This document shows, piece after piece, positions 35,606-44,040 of a stretch of DNA of 55,648 nucleotides. Origin of the DNA: Stygiobacter sp. RIFOXYC2_FULL_38_25 (GTDB taxonomy: Bacteria; Bacteroidota; Ignavibacteria; Ignavibacteriales; Melioribacteraceae); contig MHAZ01000008.1 of assembly GCA_001803165.1 (NCBI GenBank), forward strand, positions 1-55,648. The letters run 5' to 3'. The position numbers were made by a program, and so were the translations under genes. The notes under the pieces are model-generated. The model made no database searches and was not told the origin of the DNA. It saw nothing but the letters and a program-made list of their open reading frames with translations. Position 1 is the first letter of the stretch; each line of letters opens with the position of its first letter.

Positions 35606-37156
35606 TTAGCAAAAAGGCTCAATGTGTTTGACAAAATGGTTAGTTAAGAATTTATAATGAGTCTCTTCATTTTCTTTAAGGCAATTTAAAATTTTATTTT
35701 TGAATAAATACCCGCTATCAGTTTTTTCAGTCAACACTTTACCAAATGTTACATGCAGTACTTGACGAGCATCTTCTGAGTTGAAAAGTCCGAGCAATTC
35801 TTGATCTGTGTAACCTGAAGCCGGTTTCAAATTACTCAACACAGCCGAAACATGGTAAGACATTTTTTCTGTTTCGTATAAACCGAAACAAAAATTGTAA
35901 ATCGCTCTAAAAAGTTTTGGATCTTCTGCTGCCACTACACGAAGCGCCTCAAGGTAGCTTGTTCCGGCTGTTTTAACGTGTGTGTGTGCACTGTGTAGCG
36001 AGCCTATTACTTTGTAAACAGAAAATTTATCGCTGCCGGAGTGAAGGCTAATTTTATAATTGCCAAAATATTTCGTTATGGCTAAATGCTTAACATATTC
36101 TCTCTTGAACAAATCCAAATCGCCTTTGTAGTCTATACCCTTTTCAAAATCACCAATGAAGCGGGGGGCAAGACTAACAAATTCAACTTTCAAACGGTGA
36201 AGTTCGTTCGCAAAAAAGAAATGTTCGAATGTTGAGGTCACTGATTCAGTTTCATCAACTGATACTTCTACTTCGAACGGACGACCTTCGCTTTCATTCT
36301 TTAAATGCTCAAACATTTTTTTGATGTGAGCAATTGCTTTCCCATACTTTGCATATGCACGCAAGAAATCTTGCTCGTTTACATTCAGAATAAATTCATT
36401 ACTAATCTTAAATTCCTTTTGAGAGTAGCGTCTTTCAGCCGCCGGGAATGTATCGTTAAGCTCACTCCACGGCAGATTTGCCACAACGCTGAAAAGTTTT
36501 TGTTCGTCATATTCATCAGCATTGTTATCAACGTGCTCACCCGGATCAAAAGTAAACATTGTAAATCCGGCATCAAGCATCACTGTAATATCAGCAGGAG
36601 TTTTTAAATGATCAGCATCTGAGCCGAAACCATTTTTATATCCTTCTTGAAACACTGCCCAAACTGCTGCATCCATAACTTCATCTGCACTTCTTTGCGT
36701 TCTTGTGAGTTCCCTTATTGATTGTTGAGCAAGAATTGGTTTGAAATTTCCAATATTCAACGAACGAATATGACCTGCGTTTGCCAATCCCAATCTATCG
36801 CCGAAACCAAAAGAATCATTTATACCAAGAACTTGTGGAACTGTAAAGCTAAAAAGTGATTGAAGCGCCACACGGTTGCTTTTGGATAGTTCACACTTTT
36901 TAAGAATTTGTGTATCGCTCTCATTAACTATAGCTCCGTTGAACTTTTCTTTTGTCGCAGATTTTGCCTTAGGTGCTAACAGGTATAAATATTTTTCAAT
37001 TCCTTCCCTTCCGATAAAGAACATAATCTCGTTTAAGTGATTAATAGAGTTGGGATACACTTGAATTGAATAGCTATCATTTATCTTTAGTTCAAGCAGA
37101 TCGTTTGTTACAGATTTTGAGTCCGAAAACTTTTCCAATAATTTTTGAAAATCCAT
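35606..37156 (-). CDS. uxaE: Tagaturonate epimerase (UxaE family)
   Basis: 516 residues, typical length. UxaE epimerises D-tagaturonate to D-fructuronate at C3, replacing the UxaB-UxaA branch of E. coli. Recognised from the SFGFGDRLGLANAGH block, the SIRELTRTQRSADEVMDAAVWAVFQEGYKNGFGSDADHLKT block, TFDPGEHVDN and the KISLHSGSDKFSVYKVIG metal-site region. AGAAGGAAAG precedes the ATG. It is ten bases after uxaC, so galacturonate flows UxaC to tagaturonate, UxaE to fructuronate, then SDR to mannonate. Consistent with this, no altronate dehydratase or tagaturonate reductase is in the cluster. Confidence 0.92.
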   Translation of the reverse strand: MDFQKLLEKFSDSKSVTNDLLELKINDSYSIQVYPNSINHLNEIMFFIGREGIEKYLYLLAPKAKSATKEKFNGAIVNESDTQILKKCELSKSNRVALQSLFSFTVPQVLGINDSFGFGDRLGLANAGHIRSLNIGNFKPILAQQSIRELTRTQRSADEVMDAAVWAVFQEGYKNGFGSDADHLKTPADITVMLDAGFTMFTFDPGEHVDNNADEYDEQKLFSVVANLPWSELNDTFPAAERRYSQKEFKISNEFILNVNEQDFLRAYAKYGKAIAHIKKMFEHLKNESEGRPFEVEVSVDETESVTSTFEHFFFANELHRLKVEFVSLAPRFIGDFEKGIDYKGDLDLFKREYVKHLAITKYFGNYKISLHSGSDKFSVYKVIGSLHSAHTHVKTAGTSYLEALRVVAAEDPKLFRAIYNFCFGLYETEKMSYHVSAVLSNLKPASGYTDQELLGLFNSEDARQVLHVTFGKVLTEKTDSGYLFKNKILNCLKENEETHYKFLTNHFVKHIEPFC

Positions 37157-37166
37157 TTCTTTCCTT

Positions 37167-38579
37167 CTATAGTTTGTAGGCTTCTTTAGCCAAATTATAA
37201 GTGAGGTCTTTTGCTATGATCATTGCTTCTTCAATTGAAATTATGTGCCGGGCAACTAAACCAGCCAGAAAATTCGAATCAACTCTTCGGGCTACATCAT
37301 GCCTTGCCGGTATCGAAACAAAAGCACGAGTATCATCAATAAAACCAGCCGTATTATAGAATCCGGCTGTTTCAGTTACTTGCTGTCTAAATCTTGTAAT
37401 TCCTTCAATGCTGTCATGGAACCACCAAGGCGGTCCAAGTTTCATTGCCGGATAATGACCGGCAAGCGGTGCCAATTCGCGCGAGTAATTTGTTTCATCC
37501 ATCGTAAAAACAATAACAGTAAAACGAGAATCGTTTCCATATTTGTTGAGTAGTTCTTGCATGTTCTTCGTGTATTCACAAGTTGTTGGTATGTCGGCAC
37601 CTTTATCCGCACCAAACTTTGTGAATACATCTTTGTTATGGTTTCTGTAAGCTCCGGCATGAATCTGCATAACCAGTCCATCCTCAACACTCATATGCGC
37701 CATTTGCATCAGCATGTGGGCAGTAAATGCATCAGCATCTGATTGAGTGCTTGTTCCGCTCAAACCTTTCAGGAAAAGTTTTTCTGCTTCGTCGTCACCG
37801 AGATCGTGAGCATAAGCAGAAACAACTCCATGATCAGTAGAAGTAGCGCCCATCTCTTTGAAAAACTTTCTTCGTTCTTCGAGCGCTTGAATTAAGCTTT
37901 TGTAAGTAGTGATTTCGTAGCCAACTATTTGCCCTAACTTTTCCACGTTGCTTTTCCAGGCAAAGTTTGATAAGTCAGTAATACCATCGGGACGAAAAGC
38001 CGGAACCACCTTTCCCTTCCAGCCGCTTTCTTTTATTTTTTTATGAGGTTCAAGTGTATCGAATGGCGCATCGGTTGTGGATAGGACTTCTATTCTGAAT
38101 TTTTCGAATAATGTTCTGGGGAGAAATTCCGGCAAGTTTATTTTCTCATTCAGTTCATCATAAATTTTGAGAGCATTCTCACCGTTCAACTTTTCTTTTA
38201 TGCCGAAAACAATGTTGAATTCATAATCGAGCCAAACGCCGCTTGGTGTACCGTTAAACAAATAATAATTCTCTGCAAAGAGTTTCCAAATTTTCTTCGG
38301 ATCATTTTCAACCGGAGTACCATTTGCACTCGGAATTCCAAGCGATTCCAAAGAAACTCCTTTGGAATAGAGCATTCTAAAAATATAATGATCCGAAGTT
38401 AAAAAAAGTTGTGTCGGATTCGGGAACGGTTTGTTATCAACAAAAATCTGCGGATCTACATGTCCATGCGGGGAAATGATTGGCAAATTTTTGATCGTCG
38501 CGTAAATATCACGGGCAATATTTCTGATTGCCGGATTCGGATCGAAAAATCTATCTTCGTGTAAATTATAGAGAGCCAT
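37167..38579 (-). CDS. uxaC: Glucuronate/galacturonate isomerase
   Basis: 470 residues, the family's usual length. It isomerises D-galacturonate to D-tagaturonate and D-glucuronate to D-fructuronate. The amidohydrolase-like metal motif SPHGHVDPQ appears near residue 35, preceded by DRFFDPNPAIRNIARDIY. Downstream family blocks include STTDAPFDTLEPHKKI, VVPAFRPDGI, MQIHAGAYRNHN and FIDDTRAFVSIPARHDVARRVDSNFLAGLVARH. GAGGT precedes the ATG. Twelve bases after the DUF4861 gene, in the operon headed by the transporter. Confidence 0.96.
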   Translation of the reverse strand: MALYNLHEDRFFDPNPAIRNIARDIYATIKNLPIISPHGHVDPQIFVDNKPFPNPTQLFLTSDHYIFRMLYSKGVSLESLGIPSANGTPVENDPKKIWKLFAENYYLFNGTPSGVWLDYEFNIVFGIKEKLNGENALKIYDELNEKINLPEFLPRTLFEKFRIEVLSTTDAPFDTLEPHKKIKESGWKGKVVPAFRPDGITDLSNFAWKSNVEKLGQIVGYEITTYKSLIQALEERRKFFKEMGATSTDHGVVSAYAHDLGDDEAEKLFLKGLSGTSTQSDADAFTAHMLMQMAHMSVEDGLVMQIHAGAYRNHNKDVFTKFGADKGADIPTTCEYTKNMQELLNKYGNDSRFTVIVFTMDETNYSRELAPLAGHYPAMKLGPPWWFHDSIEGITRFRQQVTETAGFYNTAGFIDDTRAFVSIPARHDVARRVDSNFLAGLVARHIISIEEAMIIAKDLTYNLAKEAYKL

Positions 38580-38591
38580 TAAAACCTCAAA

Positions 38592-39824
38592 TCAATATTC
38601 TATTGTTAATGGGTTGTTTAATTCTTCAACAACTAATGCTAAATAGTTATCAAACTCTTCCTGGGTTTTAATTCCGCCCGATTCTTGTTCCCAGGCGGCG
38701 CAGAAATAGTATTCGAGTTTTCCTTTGTTCGGCTTAAGTTTTACGATTTGGCTAACAGCGTCTTCGGTTAACTCAATTAAATCTTTCTTCTTGAAGAGAA
38801 TAGCAATTCCAAGTTTGTCTCCGGAAAGAGCTTGCTTTCCGTACAGTGCCAAATAACCCCATCCTTTTTTAGGATCGAGTTTGGTTAAATTCGTTCCGGC
38901 ATATTTTGCTAATCCGGTTACTAAATTTTCCGGTTCTCCATCAATTGTAACTGCGTGTTTTGTTAATCTGCTTCCGGCTGTAATTGAAAATCTTGATTCG
39001 ACATTATATTTTTTATAACCAACCAGCCAACCAAAATAGTTAGTTCGAATTTCGGATTTAACCGGACCGTTTTTGGAAACTTGGCAAAGTATGCTGTCCG
39101 TTTTGGAAATCATATTTACTTTGCTGTCTGTAAACATTCCGAGCGCACCAATGCCGAGAGATGTTCCAACTTTAAAAATATCCATTCCCCAATCTTGCAT
39201 TGTGTGGTAAGAATCGTCATTGTTTCCAAGTGTATCTGTAACTCCTACTGTATTCAGCACAAGTGAATTTACTTTCTTGCCAAAAATGTCTGTAGCGTTT
39301 CTCCAATCTAAATAAAAACGGTAACCAACTTTTTCACTTTCCCAGCCCGGACCTTCATACTTAAAAAGTGCATCGTGGTCTGTATGGACTGCCGGCACTT
39401 TTACCTTATTAACATTTGTAAACTTTGTACCCCGGAATTTCTTTCCGTCATACTGAAGATTTTTCTTCATTGCGATTTCAGCATAAGTTCTTTCTGCAAA
39501 AGCTGATGGCTTCTTCCCGAGAGTGAATTTTAGTTCTTTAGTTTCGTTTGGTTTCATGTTAAGCAAGACAAGAATTTGAGCGCCCTTCGTTTTGTTCTTT
39601 TCGATTTGGAATGCCAGCTCAGTCTCCCCATCGAAAACAGAAAACAAATCCAAATTGAAATCAGTGTGTGCATTGATTATTTCCTTTGAGGAAATGCTTA
39701 CAACTGCATCGGGTCTTTCCTTTGCTAAAGGATTCTTCACTTTAACCACAAATGACTTCTCTTGTGCAATGTTCGTTGAAGCTACAAGTAGAATTAATGC
39801 GAAAAATAATTTCAGTGTCTTCAT
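38592..39824 (-). CDS. DUF4861 exported protein of pectin loci
   Basis: 410 residues with a signal peptide ending near TNIAQ (about residue 20), so it acts in the periplasm or outside. The rest is one large beta-rich domain matching DUF4861: FRGTKFTNVNKVKVPAVHTDHDALFKYEGPGWESEKVGYRFYLDWRN and YHTMQDWGMDIFKVGTSLGIGALG are the recognisable blocks (about 130-225). No activity is established for the family that I can state. It is often found beside GH105 and uronate genes in Bacteroidota, which suggests a late step of rhamnogalacturonan or glucuronide breakdown. It lies between the transporter and uxaC. No clear ribosome site precedes the ATG. Confidence 0.85.
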   Translation of the reverse strand: MKTLKLFFALILLVASTNIAQEKSFVVKVKNPLAKERPDAVVSISSKEIINAHTDFNLDLFSVFDGETELAFQIEKNKTKGAQILVLLNMKPNETKELKFTLGKKPSAFAERTYAEIAMKKNLQYDGKKFRGTKFTNVNKVKVPAVHTDHDALFKYEGPGWESEKVGYRFYLDWRNATDIFGKKVNSLVLNTVGVTDTLGNNDDSYHTMQDWGMDIFKVGTSLGIGALGMFTDSKVNMISKTDSILCQVSKNGPVKSEIRTNYFGWLVGYKKYNVESRFSITAGSRLTKHAVTIDGEPENLVTGLAKYAGTNLTKLDPKKGWGYLALYGKQALSGDKLGIAILFKKKDLIELTEDAVSQIVKLKPNKGKLEYYFCAAWEQESGGIKTQEEFDNYLALVVEELNNPLTIEY

Positions 39825-39857
39825 AATGTTTATTTTATAATTGATTAAAAATTCAGA

Positions 39858-39887
39858 TGGCGGCTAGAATTTCCGAGCTTGCCGCCA
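39858..39887 (-). terminator. Hairpin between transporter and DUF4861 genes
   Basis: TGGCGGC and GCCGCCA (39858-39864, 39881-39887) with a 16-base loop. On the minus strand a TTTTT run follows nine bases later. It could act as a partial terminator or a processing site that separates transporter expression from the rest of the operon. Confidence 0.45.
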
Positions 39888-39925
39888 CCTGCTCTTTTAT
39901 AGGAGGCACTATAAAAAGAAACTTT

Positions 39926-41185
39926 CTAAACTAATTTTACTTCTTCCAAAGTCGGTATCATAAAATTGTAAATGGCAAAGGATATCAGATACATACTTCC
40001 CGCAATTATGAACAGTATTAAATAGCTTCCTGTAAGTTGTAAAATGAATCCGGCTGCCGTAGCAATTAACATTCCTCCTATTGCACCTGCCATTCCGCCA
40101 AAACCTACAACAGAGCCAATTGCTTTTCTAGGAAAAACGTCTGATGCAGTAGTAAATAAATTAGCCGACCAGCCTTGATGAGCAGCAGTAGCAAGGCTTA
40201 ATAAAGCAACTGCAACCCACAGATTATCCGTCTGAGAAACAAATACAATCGGAGTAACAAGGATAGCGCAAATAAGCATAGCTGCTTTTCTTCCTTTGTT
40301 TACACCCCAACCACGTTTAATAAAGAAAGAAGAAAGCCATCCGCCGCCAACGCTTCCAACATCAGCCATTACATAAATGATAATTAGCGGGAGACCAATT
40401 TTATCCAGAGTGATATTGTAATTTTTATATAAGAACTTTGGAATCCAGTAAAGGTAAAACCACCAAACCGGATCTGTTAAAAATTTAGCAAGTGCAAAAG
40501 CCCAAACTTGTTTGTGTTTCATTAACGATAACCAAGGAATTGCCTCTTGGGGATCAGGCGGATCTGACTGAATGTATTCCAGTTCTTCTTTAGATAACCT
40601 TTTTTGTTTTTCCGGTTTTTCATAATAGATATTCCAAAAGATCAGCCAAACTAATCCAATTAAACCGGTGATGATAAATGCTTCCTGCCAGCCCCATGTT
40701 AACGCAATCCAGGGAACAGCTAATGGTGCAACTATAGCGCCTACATTTGAGCCGGCATTAAAAATACCGGTAGCAAAAGCTCTTTCTTTCTTGGGGAACC
40801 ATTCTGCAACAGTTTTTACTGCCGCCGGAAAGTTGCCGGCTTCAAAAAGACCGAGAAAAAATCTTGCAATGGAAAAACCCATTACTGTAGAGGCAAGCGC
40901 GTGTCCGGCTGCTGCAAGGCTCCATCCGGTTAAAGATGCAGCATAACCTTTCTTTGTTCCAATTCTATCAACTAATCTACCAACTAGTAATAATCCTAAT
41001 GCGTAAGCCGCTTGGAAAGCTAAGACGATTGAAGCATATTCCATTTCGTTCCAGCCAATTTCTTTTTCCAAAGTAGGCGCAAGAATTCCTATGATTTGGC
41101 GGTCCATATAATTAATCGTTGTAGCAAAAAAGAGTAAGGCAATTATTGTCCATCTGTATTTACCAACACGAACCTTATGTTCCAT
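39926..41185 (-). CDS. MFS hexuronate transporter (ExuT/ACS family)
   Basis: 419 residues with twelve predicted membrane helices. It should carry galacturonate or glucuronate across the inner membrane by proton symport. Family blocks: INYMDRQIIGILAP in helix 1, GRLVDRIGTKKGYA after helix 2, RFFLGLFEAGNFPAAVKTVAEWFPKKERAFATGIFNAGSNVGAIVAP across helices 4-5, and WWFYLYWIPKFLYK in helix 7, all typical of the anion:cation symporter subfamily. GGAG precedes the ATG. First gene of the long uronate operon, with a candidate operator 50 bases upstream. Confidence 0.93.
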   Translation of the reverse strand: MEHKVRVGKYRWTIIALLFFATTINYMDRQIIGILAPTLEKEIGWNEMEYASIVLAFQAAYALGLLLVGRLVDRIGTKKGYAASLTGWSLAAAGHALASTVMGFSIARFFLGLFEAGNFPAAVKTVAEWFPKKERAFATGIFNAGSNVGAIVAPLAVPWIALTWGWQEAFIITGLIGLVWLIFWNIYYEKPEKQKRLSKEELEYIQSDPPDPQEAIPWLSLMKHKQVWAFALAKFLTDPVWWFYLYWIPKFLYKNYNITLDKIGLPLIIIYVMADVGSVGGGWLSSFFIKRGWGVNKGRKAAMLICAILVTPIVFVSQTDNLWVAVALLSLATAAHQGWSANLFTTASDVFPRKAIGSVVGFGGMAGAIGGMLIATAAGFILQLTGSYLILFIIAGSMYLISFAIYNFMIPTLEEVKLV

Positions 41186-41234
41186 TTCTACTCCAATTGA
41201 TAGATGATGATAAAGCGTGTTTTTCGTTTATTTA

Positions 41235-41243
41235 ATCGTTTAC
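41235..41243 (-). promoter_or_regulatory. Candidate operator GTAAACGAT (site 3)
   Basis: The minus strand reads AAGTAAACGATTA, 50-58 bases upstream of the transporter start and at the head of the whole uronate operon. Same 9-mer as at 10992 and 21257. Confidence 0.38.
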
Positions 41244-41390
41244 TTTATCGGTGAAATAAAAATCTTAAAAAATAACTATTAAGTCAATGATTTCTAAAAA
41301 TAAATCTCTGCTCAGATTTTACATCGTTGACATTAAAACTAAAAATTTCTTAAAAATATGCGGGTTTGCTATTTTAGGATTGGAGACCAA

Positions 41391-42683
41391 ATGATTTCAG
41401 CAAAAAAAATACTTCTACCACTTTCCTTAGTATTAATTCTTGGGCACTTACTGTTACTATTTAATCCGGGGAAGCCAATAATTATTTATAGTATAGTTTG
41501 GATTGCGCTTTCAGTTCTCTATCTATCTTATTTCTTAGTATTGAATAAAGAGGGGCTAAACCACAGTTTAATTACGAAGTTAGTAACTGCTGCTGTTGTT
41601 ATCCGTATTCTATTCTTATTTAGTCAGCCGGTTGGTTCCGATGATATCTATAGATATATGTGGGATGGGAAAACACAAGATGCCGGAATTAACCCATACT
41701 TGTACAAGCCGGTTGATGACAAACTAAATTTTCTCCACTCTGAAATTCTCCCTTCGAAAATGAATTTTAAGGAGATGAAAACAATTTACTTCCCTCTTAG
41801 CCAGTGGCTTTTTTACATTGGGTATAAACTAAGCGGTGAATCGGTTTGGGCTTATAAATTGTTGTTGCTGCTTTCGGAGTTAGTAACTCTATTCCTTTTA
41901 TACAAGATTCTGGAAAAGCTAAGAATTGATAAAAAGTATTTACTGCTCTATGCCCTAGCACCGCTGCCTATCATTCAATTTGCACTGGATGCACACTTAG
42001 ACGGGTTTGGACTCCCGCTCCTTCTCGCATTTGTTTATTTCTACTTAGGTAACAAAAAAATTCTCTCTGCCGTTTTTCTAGGTTTGTCATTCTCAATAAA
42101 GCCGGTTGGAGTTTTGATTCTGCCAATATTGTTTTTGCATGAAAAGAAAATCACTGACAAGTTGTTAATGGTATCAATTCCCTTCTTTGCTTTCGGCGTT
42201 CAATTCTTGCCATATATTTTCACATCAAACCCGTTCGAAGCGTTTATGATTTACACACGAAATTGGTTTTACAATGGTTTGGTTTTCAATCTGCTCAATT
42301 CTATCATACACAACAATCAAACTACTAGATTTTGGTGCAGCTTACTGCTAATTATTTCACTTGTTCCGGTTTATCTTAGCAAAAAGATTTTTATGGATAA
42401 GATTTACTTTGCGGTAATGCTGTTAATGATATTCTCCCCTGTTGTCCATCCCTGGTATATTACCTGGGTCTTAATTTTGGTGGTGATAACTCGTAAAGCG
42501 AGCGGAATTTATTTTGCAGCCGCAGCAAGCCTTACTTCTCTTACAGTTTTGAATTACCAATTGAATGGGGTTTGGAAAGATTACTTACTGGTACAAATTG
42601 TAGAATACGTACCTGTAATAGCACTGCTTGTTTATGAGTTTGTGAAATCAGAAAAAGAGAAACAGCTTCCGACAGTTAGTTAA
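41391..42683 (+). CDS. Polytopic GT-C-type glycosyltransferase (mannosyltransferase-like)
   Basis: 430 residues from the ATG at 41391, which has GGAG eight bases upstream; an in-frame ATG at 41358 lacks this. About ten to twelve hydrophobic helices. After helix 2 the periplasmic loop SQPVGSDDIYRYMWDGKTQDAGINPYLY carries the Asp-Asp pair expected of GT-C enzymes that use polyprenyl-phosphate sugars. HPWYITW near residue 355 is typical of DUF2029/MptB-like relatives. Donor and acceptor are unknown. It is the only plus-strand gene before the integron, divergent from the uronate operon. Its 3' end overlaps the galactokinase 3' end by eight bases. Confidence 0.8.
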   Translation: MISAKKILLPLSLVLILGHLLLLFNPGKPIIIYSIVWIALSVLYLSYFLVLNKEGLNHSLITKLVTAAVVIRILFLFSQPVGSDDIYRYMWDGKTQDAGINPYLYKPVDDKLNFLHSEILPSKMNFKEMKTIYFPLSQWLFYIGYKLSGESVWAYKLLLLLSELVTLFLLYKILEKLRIDKKYLLLYALAPLPIIQFALDAHLDGFGLPLLLAFVYFYLGNKKILSAVFLGLSFSIKPVGVLILPILFLHEKKITDKLLMVSIPFFAFGVQFLPYIFTSNPFEAFMIYTRNWFYNGLVFNLLNSIIHNNQTTRFWCSLLLIISLVPVYLSKKIFMDKIYFAVMLLMIFSPVVHPWYITWVLILVVITRKASGIYFAAAASLTSLTVLNYQLNGVWKDYLLVQIVEYVPVIALLVYEFVKSEKEKQLPTVS

Positions 42684-43950
42684 GTTCGTCTAAACAAATC
42701 ACTCCGTAATTTCTAATGCTTAATTTTTTAATTGCGTCCTTTGCAAAATATGGCGCAATAGAATCAGCGAAGTTTTCTATTTTATTTTTCGGGACGAATA
42801 CTTGAATGGTTCCTGCGAATCCACCACCATGAATACGGCTGGCTCCGCCATATTTTTGCACTAGCTTTTCAACCAATGCTAATGCAATAGATACGCTTTG
42901 CTCATGTACATTCTTCGTACTATAAATGTTTTGCAGCCATTTGAAGGATGAATTTCCGGACTCATTCACTAGTTTAAGAAATTCCGCAAAATTATTTTTC
43001 TTAAGTGCAGAGACTTGGTTTACAACTCTTTCATTCTCAAAGACAAAATGATAAGCGCGAAGAAAAGCCCGGTCGCCAACTTTCTTTCTAATCTTCACTA
43101 CATTTTTTAACAAATCTTCCTTGCTAACTTCTCTGCAAACATTTTTCCCTAGAAATTTAGCTACACTTTTCATTTCTGCTGGAACAGATGCATAATCATC
43201 CGTTAAATCAGCGTGAGAGCCGCCGGTATCTATTATTAATAATCCATAACCGGATTTGCCGAAATCAACTTTTAATTTTTCATGTTGTGGTTTCGCCGGA
43301 TTCTCAAAATCAATTGTAATAATTCCGCCGGTAGCACAAGCCATCTGATCCATCAATCCGCAAGGCTTACCAAAGAAATTATTTTCTGCGAACTGCCCAA
43401 TTATCGCTATTGTCTCAGCATCAACTTTGTTTTGGTTGAAAAGGTAACTAAGAATTTTTCCTATCAATACCTCAACCGATGCCGAAGAACTTAACCCGCT
43501 GCCAACTAAAACATTGCTTGTTATGTAAGCGTTAAATCCGCCGAATGATAATCCGCGATCATCAAATCCCTTTGCAATGCCGCGAATCAAAGAACTCGTC
43601 GTTCCTATTTCACTTTGTACGACAGATAAATCATTCAAATCAACAACGAATTGTTCTTTGAAAGCATCCGAAGACAAACTCACTTTCATATCGTCTGTTT
43701 TTGAGACCGCACAAATGGCATCAAGATTAATACTAGCGGCAATCACTCTGCCGTGGTTATGATCGGTGTGGTTCCCGCCAATTTCAGTTCTTCCGGGCGA
43801 GCTAAAAAATAATTCAGGTGAACTCATAAAATTTTTATTGAATAGCGATACGAGTTTTTCATACCGTTTCTTTTGAAATTCAACTTCATTCTTACCGTAA
43901 AGCTTTGCCAAAATTGAAGCGTTAAAAGTGCCGGAATTATTTGAGTTCAT
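42676..43950 (-). CDS. galK: Galactokinase
   Basis: 424 residues, GHMP kinase. It phosphorylates galactose at C1. Motifs: PGRTEIGGNHTDHNHG (signature 1, the family usually has GEHTD), VGSGLSSSASVEVLIG (ATP-binding GLSSSA), the catalytic Asp region CGLMDQMACATGG and HGGGFAGTIQVF (motif 3). The N replacing E in GGNHTDH is also seen in longer bacterial members. Only a weak ribosome site is visible. It fits removal of galactose from rhamnogalacturonan side chains, together with the mutarotase at 21401. It converges with the plus-strand glycosyltransferase gene and overlaps it by eight bases. Confidence 0.93.
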   Translation of the reverse strand: MNSNNSGTFNASILAKLYGKNEVEFQKKRYEKLVSLFNKNFMSSPELFFSSPGRTEIGGNHTDHNHGRVIAASINLDAICAVSKTDDMKVSLSSDAFKEQFVVDLNDLSVVQSEIGTTSSLIRGIAKGFDDRGLSFGGFNAYITSNVLVGSGLSSSASVEVLIGKILSYLFNQNKVDAETIAIIGQFAENNFFGKPCGLMDQMACATGGIITIDFENPAKPQHEKLKVDFGKSGYGLLIIDTGGSHADLTDDYASVPAEMKSVAKFLGKNVCREVSKEDLLKNVVKIRKKVGDRAFLRAYHFVFENERVVNQVSALKKNNFAEFLKLVNESGNSSFKWLQNIYSTKNVHEQSVSIALALVEKLVQKYGGASRIHGGGFAGTIQVFVPKNKIENFADSIAPYFAKDAIKKLSIRNYGVICLDELN

Positions 43951-44011
43951 TTTCTTTCGTATTTGTTGTTAGTTCAATTCTTTAACTAATTGATGTGCTA
44001 AAATAAGAAAA

Positions 44012-44027
44012 CCCCGACGAGTCGGGG
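44012..44027 (-). terminator. Rho-independent terminator of htpG
   Basis: CCCCGAC and GTCGGGG with a two-base minimal gap form a GC-rich stem, 13 bases past the htpG stop. On the minus strand it runs into TTTTCTTATTTT. Confidence 0.85.
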
Positions 44028-44040
44028 CTTCTTAGAATAA

